Below, piece after piece: positions 44,729 through 53,004 of a stretch of DNA of 64,000 nt. The DNA is from Pelorhabdus rhamnosifermentans (GTDB lineage: Bacteria > Bacillota > Negativicutes > UMGS1260). The number at the start of each line of letters is the position of its first letter. The first letter of the stretch is position 1. Location: the NCBI RefSeq assembly GCF_018835585.1, contig NZ_JAHGVE010000010.1:85570-149569 (forward strand), read 5' to 3'. The notes beneath the pieces are model-generated. The model did not search any database and had not been told where the DNA came from. It was given only the letters and a program-made list of their open reading frames with translations. The translations under genes and the position numbers were made by a program.

Positions 44729-45634
44729 ATGGAAATTAAAGAATTGCCTAACATTCAGGAAATGGAAAATTTTATAATATACGGAAAAGTCCGTAACTTT
44801 ACTCTTGCCGCCGACCAGGCACATATTACCCAATCTGCTTTTAGCTTTCAGATGAAAAAGCTTGAAGAAAGATTAGGAGTAAAGCTGATTTTACGTTCCA
44901 ATCGCGGTAGTTGTTTGACGCCTGAGGGTGAATTCTTTTATAAAAAAATAAATAAAATTATGCCGGAATTAATGGAAGCAATTTATGAATTACAGGAAAT
45001 GAGCAGTGAAAGACCGTTGGAATTGAAAGTAGGTGTGCTGACATCTCTAGGCGACATACTAATGAGCCAGCATGTAACATATTTTCGTAAAAACGGAAAT
45101 ATCCGATTAACTGTTTATAGCATGGAAAAGGACGATCTTATTAGGTCATTAAATAATGGGAAAATTGATATTGCTTCAACCTTCCTTGCCGATGATGAAA
45201 AATTGGAAAATTTCGACAACACCTTATTTAGGATGGACCGTATGGTCTATTATGCTCCCAATATTCCAAAGCTAAAGGAGCCAGTCAGTATATCCGACGT
45301 GTTTAAATTACCGTTAGCGAAATACCCACCGAATAATTTCATGAATAAAATGATCGATCAGTATTTTAACACAGAGGGAAAATTACCGGTTGTTGCGGCG
45401 CAATTGTCGTCTCCATATGCCATTATTCAGTTTTGTAAAGAAAATTGTGCAGGAGCACTGGTTGTCGAGCGGCTTCTCAATACACTCGATGCTAATCATG
45501 GGCATGGATACTTTGCGCTTAGCCCATCATACATGTTGAAAGCTTATCTGTTATATAAAAAAAAGAACCCAAAGTATCGCGCTATCAAGCTATTTATTGA
45601 CTATGTGGTAAATTTGAATCGGGATAATAAATAA
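44729..45634 (+). CDS. LysR-family regulator
   Basis: A 302-residue LysR protein: the winged HTH at residues 10-68 (NFTLAADQAHITQSAFSFQ-MKKLEERLG) and an inducer-binding domain. The ATG at 44729, after CAGGGGC, fits the family's usual start; a longer frame from 44666 adds unrelated residues. It lies 160 nt upstream of the larA-like gene in the same direction and probably controls it, though it has its own terminator. Confidence 0.85.
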   Translation: MEIKELPNIQEMENFIIYGKVRNFTLAADQAHITQSAFSFQMKKLEERLGVKLILRSNRGSCLTPEGEFFYKKINKIMPELMEAIYELQEMSSERPLELKVGVLTSLGDILMSQHVTYFRKNGNIRLTVYSMEKDDLIRSLNNGKIDIASTFLADDEKLENFDNTLFRMDRMVYYAPNIPKLKEPVSISDVFKLPLAKYPPNNFMNKMIDQYFNTEGKLPVVAAQLSSPYAIIQFCKENCAGALVVERLLNTLDANHGHGYFALSPSYMLKAYLLYKKKNPKYRAIKLFIDYVVNLNRDNK

Positions 45635-45640
45635 AATATT

Positions 45641-45690
45641 ATAGCTGAATTTCCTGTTATCAATTTTACTTATGTCAGCTATTTTTTTTA
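45641..45690 (+). terminator. Terminator after LysR gene
   Basis: ATAGCTGA and TCAGCTAT close a stem, followed by eight Ts. Confidence 0.75.
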
Positions 45691-45794
45691 TTTGGCTATA
45701 CAAGCAAAGACTACTGAACTATACTGCTTTTAACATTCGAATGTAATTTTGGAATAGCTATTTTACTAACTAATTGGAACACAGGAGGGTAATT

Positions 45795-47075
45795 ATGGAA
45801 TATGTTAATGTAAAATTACCTTATGATAAAAAAGAAATTATTGCAAAAATAAAAAGAGATAATTTGCAAGGCATTCTGGTTTCCCAAGCAGAAAATTACC
45901 AGACTACTTTGTCCCAAAATGAAATTGTAGAAGCATCACTAGATAATCCGATCGGTTCCCCTAAGTTGGAATATTTAGTACGTGGCAAGAAAAATATTGT
46001 TATAATCAGTTCAGATCATACCCGCCCCGTTCCGTCGAAAATCATTACGCCAATTTTACTCCGACGTATTCGCAGTGTTGAACCTAAGGCAAATATTAAA
46101 ATTTTGGTTGCTACAGGTTTTCATCGTCCATCGACTCGAAAAGAATTAATCGATAAATATGGTGAAGACATTGTAAACAATGAGCAAATTGTTATGCATG
46201 TTTCAATAGACGATGCTGCCATGGTAAAGATAGGTACGCTTCCGTCAGGCGGTCCGTGTATCCTAAATCGAACGGCTGTCGAAGCTGATCTTCTTATTTC
46301 CGAAGGGTTTATTGAGTCCCACTTTTTTGCAGGCTTTTCAGGCGGACGCAAGTCGGTATTGCCCGGAATTGCGTCCTATAAAACGATTATGGCAAATCAT
46401 TGCGGCGAGTTTATACATTCCAGCAAGGCACGCACTGGAAATCTAAAGTATAATCCTGTTCATGAGGATATGTTGTATGCGGCAAAAACAGCAAGTCTTA
46501 AATTTATTTTAAACGTTGTGCTTGATGGAGATAAACAAATTATTGCTTCCTTTGCCGGAGATCTTGAAAAAGCTCATCAAACTGGCTGCAATTTTGTAGA
46601 GAAACTTGCCAAAGTTAAAAAGATACCTTGCGATATTGCTATCTCAACAAATGGCGGTTATCCGCTTGATCAAAATATTTATCAGGCCGTCAAAGGAATG
46701 ACAGCAGCAGAAGCTACCAATAGGGAAAAGGGCGTTATTATTATGGTAGCCGGTTGTGCGGATGGTCATGGCGGGGAAGGATTTTATAACAATCTTGCTG
46801 AGGCCGCGACACCGGAAGAATTTTTGGAAAAGGCCATTCATACCCAACGCCAAGACACTATTCCAGATCAATGGACTTCACAGATCCTTGCTCGTATTCT
46901 TTCCAAGCATCATGTTATCATGGTTTCGGATCTTGTTGATCCGAAACTGATTTCAGGTATGCATATGGAACTTGCCACAACTTTTGAGCAGGCGTTGAAA
47001 CGCGCCTATGAAATAGAAGGCGAAGATGCTAAAGTAACAGTTATTCCCGATGGCCTTTCAGTAATTGTAGAATAG
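45795..47075 (+). CDS. larA: LarA-family nickel-dependent lactate (hydroxy acid) racemase
   Basis: A 426-residue LarA. Residues aligning with the nickel-pincer site are present: His110 in ATGFHRPST, His176 in FIESHFFAG and Lys186 in GGRKSVLPG; also SSDHTRP (His75). The enzyme racemises lactate or another 2-hydroxy acid using a Ni-pincer nucleotide made by LarB, LarC and LarE, whose genes are not here. Substrate may differ from lactate, as LarA homologues vary. ATG 45795 follows AGGAGGG. Confidence 0.85.
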   Translation: MEYVNVKLPYDKKEIIAKIKRDNLQGILVSQAENYQTTLSQNEIVEASLDNPIGSPKLEYLVRGKKNIVIISSDHTRPVPSKIITPILLRRIRSVEPKANIKILVATGFHRPSTRKELIDKYGEDIVNNEQIVMHVSIDDAAMVKIGTLPSGGPCILNRTAVEADLLISEGFIESHFFAGFSGGRKSVLPGIASYKTIMANHCGEFIHSSKARTGNLKYNPVHEDMLYAAKTASLKFILNVVLDGDKQIIASFAGDLEKAHQTGCNFVEKLAKVKKIPCDIAISTNGGYPLDQNIYQAVKGMTAAEATNREKGVIIMVAGCADGHGGEGFYNNLAEAATPEEFLEKAIHTQRQDTIPDQWTSQILARILSKHHVIMVSDLVDPKLISGMHMELATTFEQALKRAYEIEGEDAKVTVIPDGLSVIVE

Positions 47076-47261
47076 ATAGATAAGTATGATAATATGCATT
47101 ATCACTAGCATTGCATAAAAAATTTAAGTATTTGTCAACTATCAACACAAATAACGATTAGACAAAATATTTAGAATCAGCTTTATTCCTATTACATCAA
47201 AAGCAACACTGGAACAAAGGTAATCGATAAGTATTGTTTTACTACCCGTGATCCGATTACA

Positions 47262-47450
47262 ATGACAGCCCAAGATGTTATTAAAGCTTGCCGAAAGGCG
47301 CCGAAATCAAAAATCATTGCTGTCCATATGGAAGCCATTAATCATTGCCTTTTATCACGGAGTGAATTGTATACTTGTCTTCAACAAGAAGGGTTAGTAG
47401 ATCAAGTATTTATTCCTATGGATGGAGAGAAAATTACATTATTAAGCTAG
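47262..47450 (+). pseudogene. MBL-fold hydrolase, C-terminal fragment
   Basis: The frame begins near ITMTAQDVIKAC (upstream bases continue in frame without a start) and contains KIIAVHMEAINHC and a closing VFIPMDGEK, the C-terminal signature of a group of MBL-fold metallohydrolases. The N-terminal HxHxDH part is absent. Nothing else is recognisable in 47076-47261. Confidence 0.6.
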
Positions 47451-47529
47451 TTAATTGTAATAAAACCCTCGTAGTTGCAGATTCATTACGAAGCAAAGGG
47501 ACATTCATTTTGCTTCTACTATCATGCCA

Positions 47530-47593
47530 TCTTAAGTGTTCTGGCAAAAGCTTGATTGTTAAGAGGTATATAAGTATGACACAAAAAAAGACA
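47530..47593 (+). repeat. 64-bp dispersed repeat, copy 2, fused to MBL gene
   Basis: Matches 44541-44604 except at three positions. Its ATG (47576) and MTQKK codons now open the broken MBL hydrolase frame, so the junction at about 47594 marks a recombination point. Confidence 0.75.
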
Positions 47594-48102
47594 CCGTCCC
47601 ATGATCATTCTGATCATAGTTATACTCAAGCGGTACAGGGAGAATTTTTTCATGTAACTAAGACGGGAGATTTTTCTCATAAAAGGATTGAAATTACTGG
47701 CGTAGCCACTTTCCATGACGATCAAAATGGTGCTCAGCGCGGGAAAAACATCATTTACAAGTTCATTATTGATGGAATACATATTTGTCATGCGGGGATT
47801 TAGGACATTTATTGACTCCGGAGCAGGTGAAAGAGATAGGCCATGTTGACGTTTTGTTGATGCCTGTAGGCGGATTTTATACCATCGGACCCGATCAGGC
47901 GGTAGAAGTCGCTAAAATGCTACAACCATCGGTAATTATACCCATGCATTTTAAAACAGAGGTTATGAACTTTCCCATCGCAGGGGTTGAAAGTTTTCTG
48001 CAAAAAATGGGGGGCGGTCAGCGAGAGGGCAAACAGGAAGTCGAGTTTGACAAGGAAGGCCTGGGTTCAGCTCCAGGCGTGATGGTTTTGGAATATGCGT
48101 AA
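47576..48102 (+). pseudogene. UlaG-like MBL-fold hydrolase, truncated and frameshifted
   Basis: From ATG 47576 the frame gives SHDHSDHSYTQAVQG, ITGVATFHDDQNGAQRG, then HICHAG and a stop; the next frame continues DLGHLLTPEQVKEIG, PVGGFYTIG and IPMHFKTE. One G missing in the run near 47797 explains the break. The start of the fold, before the HxHxDH motif, is replaced by the 64-bp repeat. Not functional as read. Confidence 0.75.
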
Positions 48103-48194
48103 AGAGTTACTTTAACTAAGATTATTATATCAATCAAGGCCAAATATGATAAAAACCTACTGCATTTATTTTGTAGTAGGTTTTTTGTTGCTTT

Positions 48195-48416
48195 TTATTT
48201 TTCCGGTTTATCTGATCGACTTACAAGATAATCAAGGGATACTTTAAAATAGTCGGCCAAAACGATAAGAACTTCATAATTGGATTTAGAATCATCTTTT
48301 TCGTACATAAATATGATCCGGCGTTTGACACCTATTTTTTTCGCTAATTCTTCCGCTTTTAGGTTATGTAGTTTTTTCAATAGCTTATCGTTCGCTGAAA
48401 TTAGGCATAAAATCAT
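48195..48416 (-). CDS. Short XRE-family protein
   Basis: 73 residues from the ATG at 48416: LHNLKAEELAKKIGVKRRI is a Cro/CI-type HTH, ending DYLVSRSDKPEK. The first HTH helix is atypical and the ribosome site weak. It is next to a C-terminal XRE remnant, so it may itself be decaying. Confidence 0.45.
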   Translation of the reverse strand: MILCLISANDKLLKKLHNLKAEELAKKIGVKRRIIFMYEKDDSKSNYEVLIVLADYFKVSLDYLVSRSDKPEK

Positions 48417-48522
48417 ATAATCATTTTCTTTCTGGTTTGTCGGATAAGCCAGCCAAATAGTCCAGCGACACATTGAAATAATTGGACATAGCTACAAGAG
48501 TATCAGCAGAGGGTGAAGTCAT
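48343..48522 (-). repeat. XRE-remnant repeat (copy B of 43630-43815)
   Basis: About 95 bp ending at 48522 are almost identical to copy A, and encode on the minus strand the C-terminal half of an XRE protein (SNYFNVSLDYLAGLSDKPER); the left part is shared as the start of the following XRE gene, with more divergence. Confidence 0.7.
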
Positions 48523-48610
48523 ATACTGTTATACCAGCAAAAGCGAATAGGACAAGCCTTGCGGAAAACTTTGTAACCATCAAAAGAAGCAGCTGCTTAA
48601 TGCAATACAA

Positions 48611-48663
48611 AATGAGCTTTAAAATTGGCTAATCAAAATGCCAATTTTAAAGCTCATTTTTAT
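48611..48663. terminator. Long hairpin terminator (repeat family, copy 2)
   Basis: AATGAGCTTTAAAATTGGC - 10-nt loop - GCCAATTTTAAAGCTCATT: a perfect 19-bp stem with T and A flanks. Close relative of 41741-41792. It closes the leftward repressor gene. Confidence 0.8.
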
Positions 48664-48699
48664 GCAATGGAAAATATGTAATTTTCCATAAAACGGGGA

Positions 48700-49080
48700 T
48701 TAACTATTTTTATCTGTGTTTTGTTCATCTACTCCAAACAATGTTTCAAGAGCCTTCCGCTTTTCAGGCGGAAGTTTTTCTAATTTACGTGCGATTTCTA
48801 AAAGTTTAAGATTTTGAGGAGATGCTTCTTTTGATGATTTGAGAGTTATTATTTTATCTTTTTCAGTAAGAGGTTTGGAATCATTTGTGCGTTCTAAAAG
48901 GTAATCGGTGGTGACATCAAAGAATGATGCCAACTTATTTAGTATATCAAAATCAGGTTGGCGTTTATTTGTCTCATACATAGCCAATGTACTGTAACCA
49001 ATTTTGATTAAATTAGCTAAAGCTCGTTGGGTTAGTTCGCGATTTTCGCGAAGATATTTTAATCTTTCACCAAAACTCAT
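48700..49080 (-). CDS. XRE-family CI-like repressor
   Basis: A 126-residue protein: HTH at residues 1-65 (FGERLKYLRENRELTQRAL, YSTLAMYETNKRQPD), linker, and a helical C-terminal tail (ARKLEKLPPEKRKALETLFG) likely for dimerisation. It is divergent from a Cro-like gene across a 154-bp region with four matching palindromes, the layout of a bistable phage-type switch. Confidence 0.85.
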   Translation of the reverse strand: MSFGERLKYLRENRELTQRALANLIKIGYSTLAMYETNKRQPDFDILNKLASFFDVTTDYLLERTNDSKPLTEKDKIITLKSSKEASPQNLKLLEIARKLEKLPPEKRKALETLFGVDEQNTDKNS

Positions 49081-49105
49081 ATAACATCACCTACACTAAT
49101 AATAT

Positions 49106-49221
49106 CTCACATTAAGTGAGCATAACGGAAATGTTCACAAAAAGTGAAGAAATAATTCAAAATACTTGACTTGCTCGCATAACGTGATAATATAATATAT
49201 GACAAGTTCACAAAACGAGAG
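49106..49221. promoter_or_regulatory. Divergent promoter region with four operator palindromes
   Basis: Operators of form [CT]TCAC-N5-GTGA[GA]: CTCAC-ATTAA-GTGAG (49106-49120), TTCAC-AAAAA-GTGAA (49134-49148), CTCGC-ATAAC-GTGAT (49174-49188), TTCAC-AAAAC-GAGAG (49207-49221). The third lies between a TTGACT (49166) and TATAAT (49191) of the rightward promoter. Confidence 0.75.
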
Positions 49222-49234
49222 CGGGAGGTGTATT

Positions 49235-49423
49235 ATGAACGGCGTAACATTGGCAGATCTACGGACTAATAAAAAATTAACCCAACGTGAATTAGCTCAA
49301 ATCATTAACGTTGCTCCATCTTCAATAGCTATGTATGAATCTGGCGAAAGAACGCCGTCATTGGGAAGGGCTAAAGAAATAGCAAAGTATTTCAAAGTAT
49401 CAGTAGAGTCGATTATTTTTTGA
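49235..49423 (+). CDS. XRE-family Cro-like protein
   Basis: A 62-residue HTH protein (LADLRTNKKLTQRELAQIIN, SSIAMYESGERTPS). The ATG at 49235 has GGGAGGTG upstream; a longer frame would start within operator DNA. It pairs with the divergent repressor. No other phage gene follows, so this is an isolated switch. Confidence 0.8.
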   Translation: MNGVTLADLRTNKKLTQRELAQIINVAPSSIAMYESGERTPSLGRAKEIAKYFKVSVESIIF

Positions 49424-49431
49424 TCTTCTTG

Positions 49432-49446
49432 CTCACAAAATGCGAG
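49432..49446. promoter_or_regulatory. Fifth operator-like palindrome, 3' of the Cro-like gene
   Basis: CTCAC-AAAAT-GCGAG, same architecture as the four upstream operators, 8 nt after the stop codon. 49447-49612 shows no other gene. Confidence 0.55.
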
Positions 49447-49618
49447 CGAGCAAGAAGTGGCTTGTCATCTACTTTGCTGAATCAACTATTGTCTGGGGGA
49501 TTGCATTGAATGAATAATTAGCTATTTTTGTCAAGTTGTAAACAAAGTTTGGTTGGTTAATTTAGATGGAATGGGTGTAAGGAATGGTCTGTCCTACTAA
49601 AAATCTGGAGGTATGAAT

Positions 49619-50005
49619 ATGCAAGAAATTATCGAGAACAAAGAAGCTTCACGGGTAATAGGGCCTTATTCATCGGTTCGAAAGGTTGGTGGCTTTCTGT
49701 TTGGCTCAGGTCAAAGCCCCATCAATCCCAAAACAGGGGAACTTGTCGACGGAGGAATTACAGCTCAAGTAACACAAGTCATGGAAAATATTAAACAGCT
49801 TTTACTTGCAGCGAAACTAGATTTTGCGGATGTTGTCAAAACGACGGTATTTTTAATTCATATGGAGGATTTTACGGCGGTCAATGAAATTTATGGACGT
49901 TATTTTGTGGACAAGCTGCCTGCGCGTTCTTGCATTGCTGTGGCAAGCTTACCCAAAGCAGCTTGCGTCGAAATCGAATTTATTGCTTTTCGTAATGAAC
50001 AGTAG
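49619..50005 (+). CDS. ridA: RidA-family enamine/imine deaminase
   Basis: A 128-residue RidA: IGPYSSV, GSGQSPINPKTGELV, and the signature PARSCIAVASLPKAACVEIE with the substrate-binding Arg. It hydrolyses 2-aminoacrylate and related enamines to keto acids and ammonia. ATG 49619 has GGAGG 7 nt upstream; ATG 49613 is too close to it. It leads a unit with a cysteine-type transporter and desulfidase, whose product is exactly such an enamine. Confidence 0.9.
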   Translation: MQEIIENKEASRVIGPYSSVRKVGGFLFGSGQSPINPKTGELVDGGITAQVTQVMENIKQLLLAAKLDFADVVKTTVFLIHMEDFTAVNEIYGRYFVDKLPARSCIAVASLPKAACVEIEFIAFRNEQ

Positions 50006-50084
50006 GCAAGGATATATTTTTGCCGTTAATTAACGAAATATTAGCGAAAGTCGTATTAGTTTGGGAATAGAGGAGGTATGATTA

Positions 50085-51419
50085 ATGAATTTATTCGCCT
50101 GTAAAGAAGCCGTTGCTTCAGACTTTTCTTCTAGTCGTCTAGCGGCGCGGTCCGGTTTAACAGATGAAGAATGGCGCAAGGCCATCCGTTTCGATGGAAC
50201 GGATTGGGGCTGGGTGATTATGAGTATTGGCATGGCCATTGGTGCCGGCATTGTCTTTTTACCTGTCCAAGTCGGGCTGATGGGGTTATGGGTCTTTTTA
50301 TTTTCGGCAGTCATTGGCTATCCGGCCATGTATTTGTTCCAAAGACTTTTCATTAATACCCTGGCCGCTTCGCCGGAATGCAAGGACTATCCCAGTGTGA
50401 TTAAAGGCTATCTTGGTAAGAACTGGGGGATATTCTTAGGCGCCCTGTATTTTATTATGCTCATCATTTGGGTATTTGTATATTCTACAGCCATTAACAA
50501 CGACAGTGCTTCGTTTTTACAGTCCTTTGGCGTCACGCAGACACTGCTCTCGAAAAATCCTTTGTATGGATTGGCACTCATTTGTGGTCTTGTGGTTTTG
50601 GCTTCGCGGGGTGAAAAGGCCTTGTTTAAAATTGCCACAGGCATGGTGCTGACGAAGTTACTTGTTGTGGCTTTTCTCGGTCTGCTTATGATCAGTCATT
50701 GGAATCTGGCCAATGTCGGAGCGCTCCCGCCCCTTGGTAAATTTCTGCACGATACGGTGGTGATGCTGCCCTTTACTTTGACATCCATTCTGTTTATTCA
50801 AAGCTTAAGCCCCATGGTCATTTCCTATCGATCCCATGAAAAGTCGATTGAAGTCGCACGTTACAAAGCCATGCGGGCCATGAATATTGCCTTTGGTATT
50901 CTGTTTGTGACGGTATTCTTTTATGCTGTGTCGTTTACTTTGTCTATGGGTCATGAGCAGGCTGTCGCGGCTTATCACGCCAATATTTCGGCCTTAGCCA
51001 TGGCAGCGCAGGGCGGAGGACAACAGTCGGTAAAAATATTCAGCTTGATCCTCAATATTTTCGCCGTCATGACGGCCTATTTCGGTGTGTATCTGGGATT
51101 TCGCGAAGCCTGTCAGGGATTGGTCATGAATTTGGTGTGCCGGATCATGCCTGAGGAGCGAATCAATAAAAACATGGTAGGCTATGGGATCATGATTTTT
51201 ACTGTTCTTATGTCTTGGGGAGCTATTGTACTTAATGCGCCAGTACTCAGTTTTACATCCATTTGCAGTCCCGTCTTTGGTTTGGTTGGCTGTCTGATTC
51301 CGGCGTACCTCGTTTATCAGGTCCCGTTATTGCATCAATACAAAGGATTATCGTTAAAAATTATTATTGCCACAGGTATTTTGCTTTGTATATCACCTTT
51401 CTTAGCCTTTACGTCCTGA
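50085..51419 (+). CDS. HAAAP-family amino acid permease (SdaC/CyuP-like)
   Basis: A 444-residue protein with about 11 membrane helices. The first helix carries GWVIMSIGMAIGAGIVFLP, typical of hydroxy/aromatic amino acid permeases related to serine transporter SdaC and the cysteine importer CyuP. It lies between ridA and a cyuA gene, so serine or cysteine uptake for degradation is likely. Start ATG 50085, GAGGAGG upstream. Confidence 0.85.
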   Translation: MNLFACKEAVASDFSSSRLAARSGLTDEEWRKAIRFDGTDWGWVIMSIGMAIGAGIVFLPVQVGLMGLWVFLFSAVIGYPAMYLFQRLFINTLAASPECKDYPSVIKGYLGKNWGIFLGALYFIMLIIWVFVYSTAINNDSASFLQSFGVTQTLLSKNPLYGLALICGLVVLASRGEKALFKIATGMVLTKLLVVAFLGLLMISHWNLANVGALPPLGKFLHDTVVMLPFTLTSILFIQSLSPMVISYRSHEKSIEVARYKAMRAMNIAFGILFVTVFFYAVSFTLSMGHEQAVAAYHANISALAMAAQGGGQQSVKIFSLILNIFAVMTAYFGVYLGFREACQGLVMNLVCRIMPEERINKNMVGYGIMIFTVLMSWGAIVLNAPVLSFTSICSPVFGLVGCLIPAYLVYQVPLLHQYKGLSLKIIIATGILLCISPFLAFTS

Positions 51420-51547
51420 AAAAGGACAAGCGTTTACGGAAAAGTTTAATTACTAAAATACGAGCACTTTGAATTTTTTTGAAATACTGAGAAAAAAAGA
51501 GCATTTAAGAGAAAAACCTATAGTTATATAGGGAGGAGTGTTTTATC

Positions 51548-52870
51548 ATGCAAGAAAATAGTACAACCAAAGTTCGTTCCTTATGGCAGGAAATGGTCAA
51601 GGCCGTTAAGCAGGAAGTCGTTCCAGCTGTCGGCTGTACCGAGCCGGTCTCCCTGGCGCTTGCGGCGGCCATGGCAGCTGAGCGGCTGGGGAAACCGGCG
51701 GAGAAAATCGAAGTCCGGGTTTCAGCCAATATGATGAAAAATGGCATGGGAGTGATTGTGCCCGGAACCGGAATGGCTGGGCTGCTCATTGCCGCAGCTG
51801 TCGGTGCTTTGGGCGGTGATCCGCAAGGAAAGCTGGAGGTGTTAAAAAAGCTGACACCGAAGCAAGTCGAAGCAGGGAAACGTATGGTGGCTGAAAAACG
51901 CGTGAACATTGCTATTGCCGATGTGCCCAATGTTCTCTACTCCGAGGCTAAGGTGTTTCACGGAGAGGCGTGGGTCAAAGTCTGCATTGCTGACAACCAT
52001 ACCCATGTGATTCGCATCGAACAAAATGGTGAGCTTGTCTATCAAGCCGAGGAACAAGAAGAGGCGGCAGCGGAAGAGGCAGCCTACTCACTTGCCGGAG
52101 TGAGGGCCCGTGATGTATTCGAATTTGCGACGCAGGCCCCGCTGGAAAGCATCGCATTTATCCGCGAAGCCGCGCGGATAAATGATGCTCTGGCTGAAGA
52201 GGGCATGAACGGACGCTACGGGCTGCATATCGGTGCCATGCTCAATAGGCAGATTGAACAAGGCTACTTGTCAGACTGCTTGATGATGCGTGTATTGATG
52301 CTGACGACAGCCGCGTCTGACGCCCGTATGGGCGGCGCACCCCTTCCCGCCATTACCAATTCCGGATCAGGCAACCAGGGCATTGCCGCAACAGTGCCTG
52401 TCAGCGTAGTGGCTAGGCAGCTAAAAGCCGATGAAGAAACATTGACAAGAGCCTTGATGTTGTCGCATATGATGGCTATTTATATTCATAGTAAACTGCC
52501 CAAACTGTCGGCTTTATGTGCCGTAACAACGGCATCCATGGGAGCGGCGGCAGGCATGGCGTGGCTGCTCAGAAAAGAATTTTCAGCTGTGAGTATGGCT
52601 ATTTCCAGTATGATCGGCGATGTGGCAGGCATGATCTGTGACGGAGCAGCGAATAGTTGCGCCATGAAAGTATCGACAGCCGTAAGTGCGGCATGCAAAG
52701 CGGTACTCATGGCGCTGGAAGGAACAAGAGTGACAGGGGACGAAGGAATTGTTGCCGACGATGTGGATGTTTCCATTGCCAATATCGGGGACTTGGCCTG
52801 TAAAGGCATGGTACAGACAGATGATCAAATTTTACAGATTATGCTGAATAAATCACTGGATCAGGCATAG
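51548..52870 (+). CDS. cyuA: L-cysteine desulfidase-like (CyuA/UPF0597 family)
   Basis: A 440-residue protein of the CyuA/UPF0597 family. Conserved Cys residues expected to bind a 4Fe-4S cluster are seen in VPAVGCTEP (Cys30), SALCAV and MICDGAANSCAM. In characterised members L-cysteine is split to sulfide, ammonia and pyruvate via 2-aminoacrylate. The operon with ridA and a permease mirrors the enteric cyuPA system. Serine dehydration is an alternative. Confidence 0.85.
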   Translation: MQENSTTKVRSLWQEMVKAVKQEVVPAVGCTEPVSLALAAAMAAERLGKPAEKIEVRVSANMMKNGMGVIVPGTGMAGLLIAAAVGALGGDPQGKLEVLKKLTPKQVEAGKRMVAEKRVNIAIADVPNVLYSEAKVFHGEAWVKVCIADNHTHVIRIEQNGELVYQAEEQEEAAAEEAAYSLAGVRARDVFEFATQAPLESIAFIREAARINDALAEEGMNGRYGLHIGAMLNRQIEQGYLSDCLMMRVLMLTTAASDARMGGAPLPAITNSGSGNQGIAATVPVSVVARQLKADEETLTRALMLSHMMAIYIHSKLPKLSALCAVTTASMGAAAGMAWLLRKEFSAVSMAISSMIGDVAGMICDGAANSCAMKVSTAVSAACKAVLMALEGTRVTGDEGIVADDVDVSIANIGDLACKGMVQTDDQILQIMLNKSLDQA

Positions 52871-52910
52871 GTAAGAAAGCAAATATGATTCGAATAAAGC
52901 GCAAAATTTT

Positions 52911-52938
52911 ACCGCCTCTAAAACGAGGCGGTTTTTGT
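52911..52938 (+). terminator. Terminator after cyuA
   Basis: ACCGCCTC-TAAAAC-GAGGCGGT followed by TTTTG. Confidence 0.9.
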
Positions 52939-53004
52939 ATACATCGAACAGGAAAACAGTAGAAATAGCAATGGACCAGCTACTGAGCATGGCAAAGGAC
53001 TTGC

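Noticed and set aside
47375..47575. Upstream extension of the MBL frame
   Set aside because: The residues overlap the other MBL fragment in another frame and resemble nothing; real homology begins after 47593.
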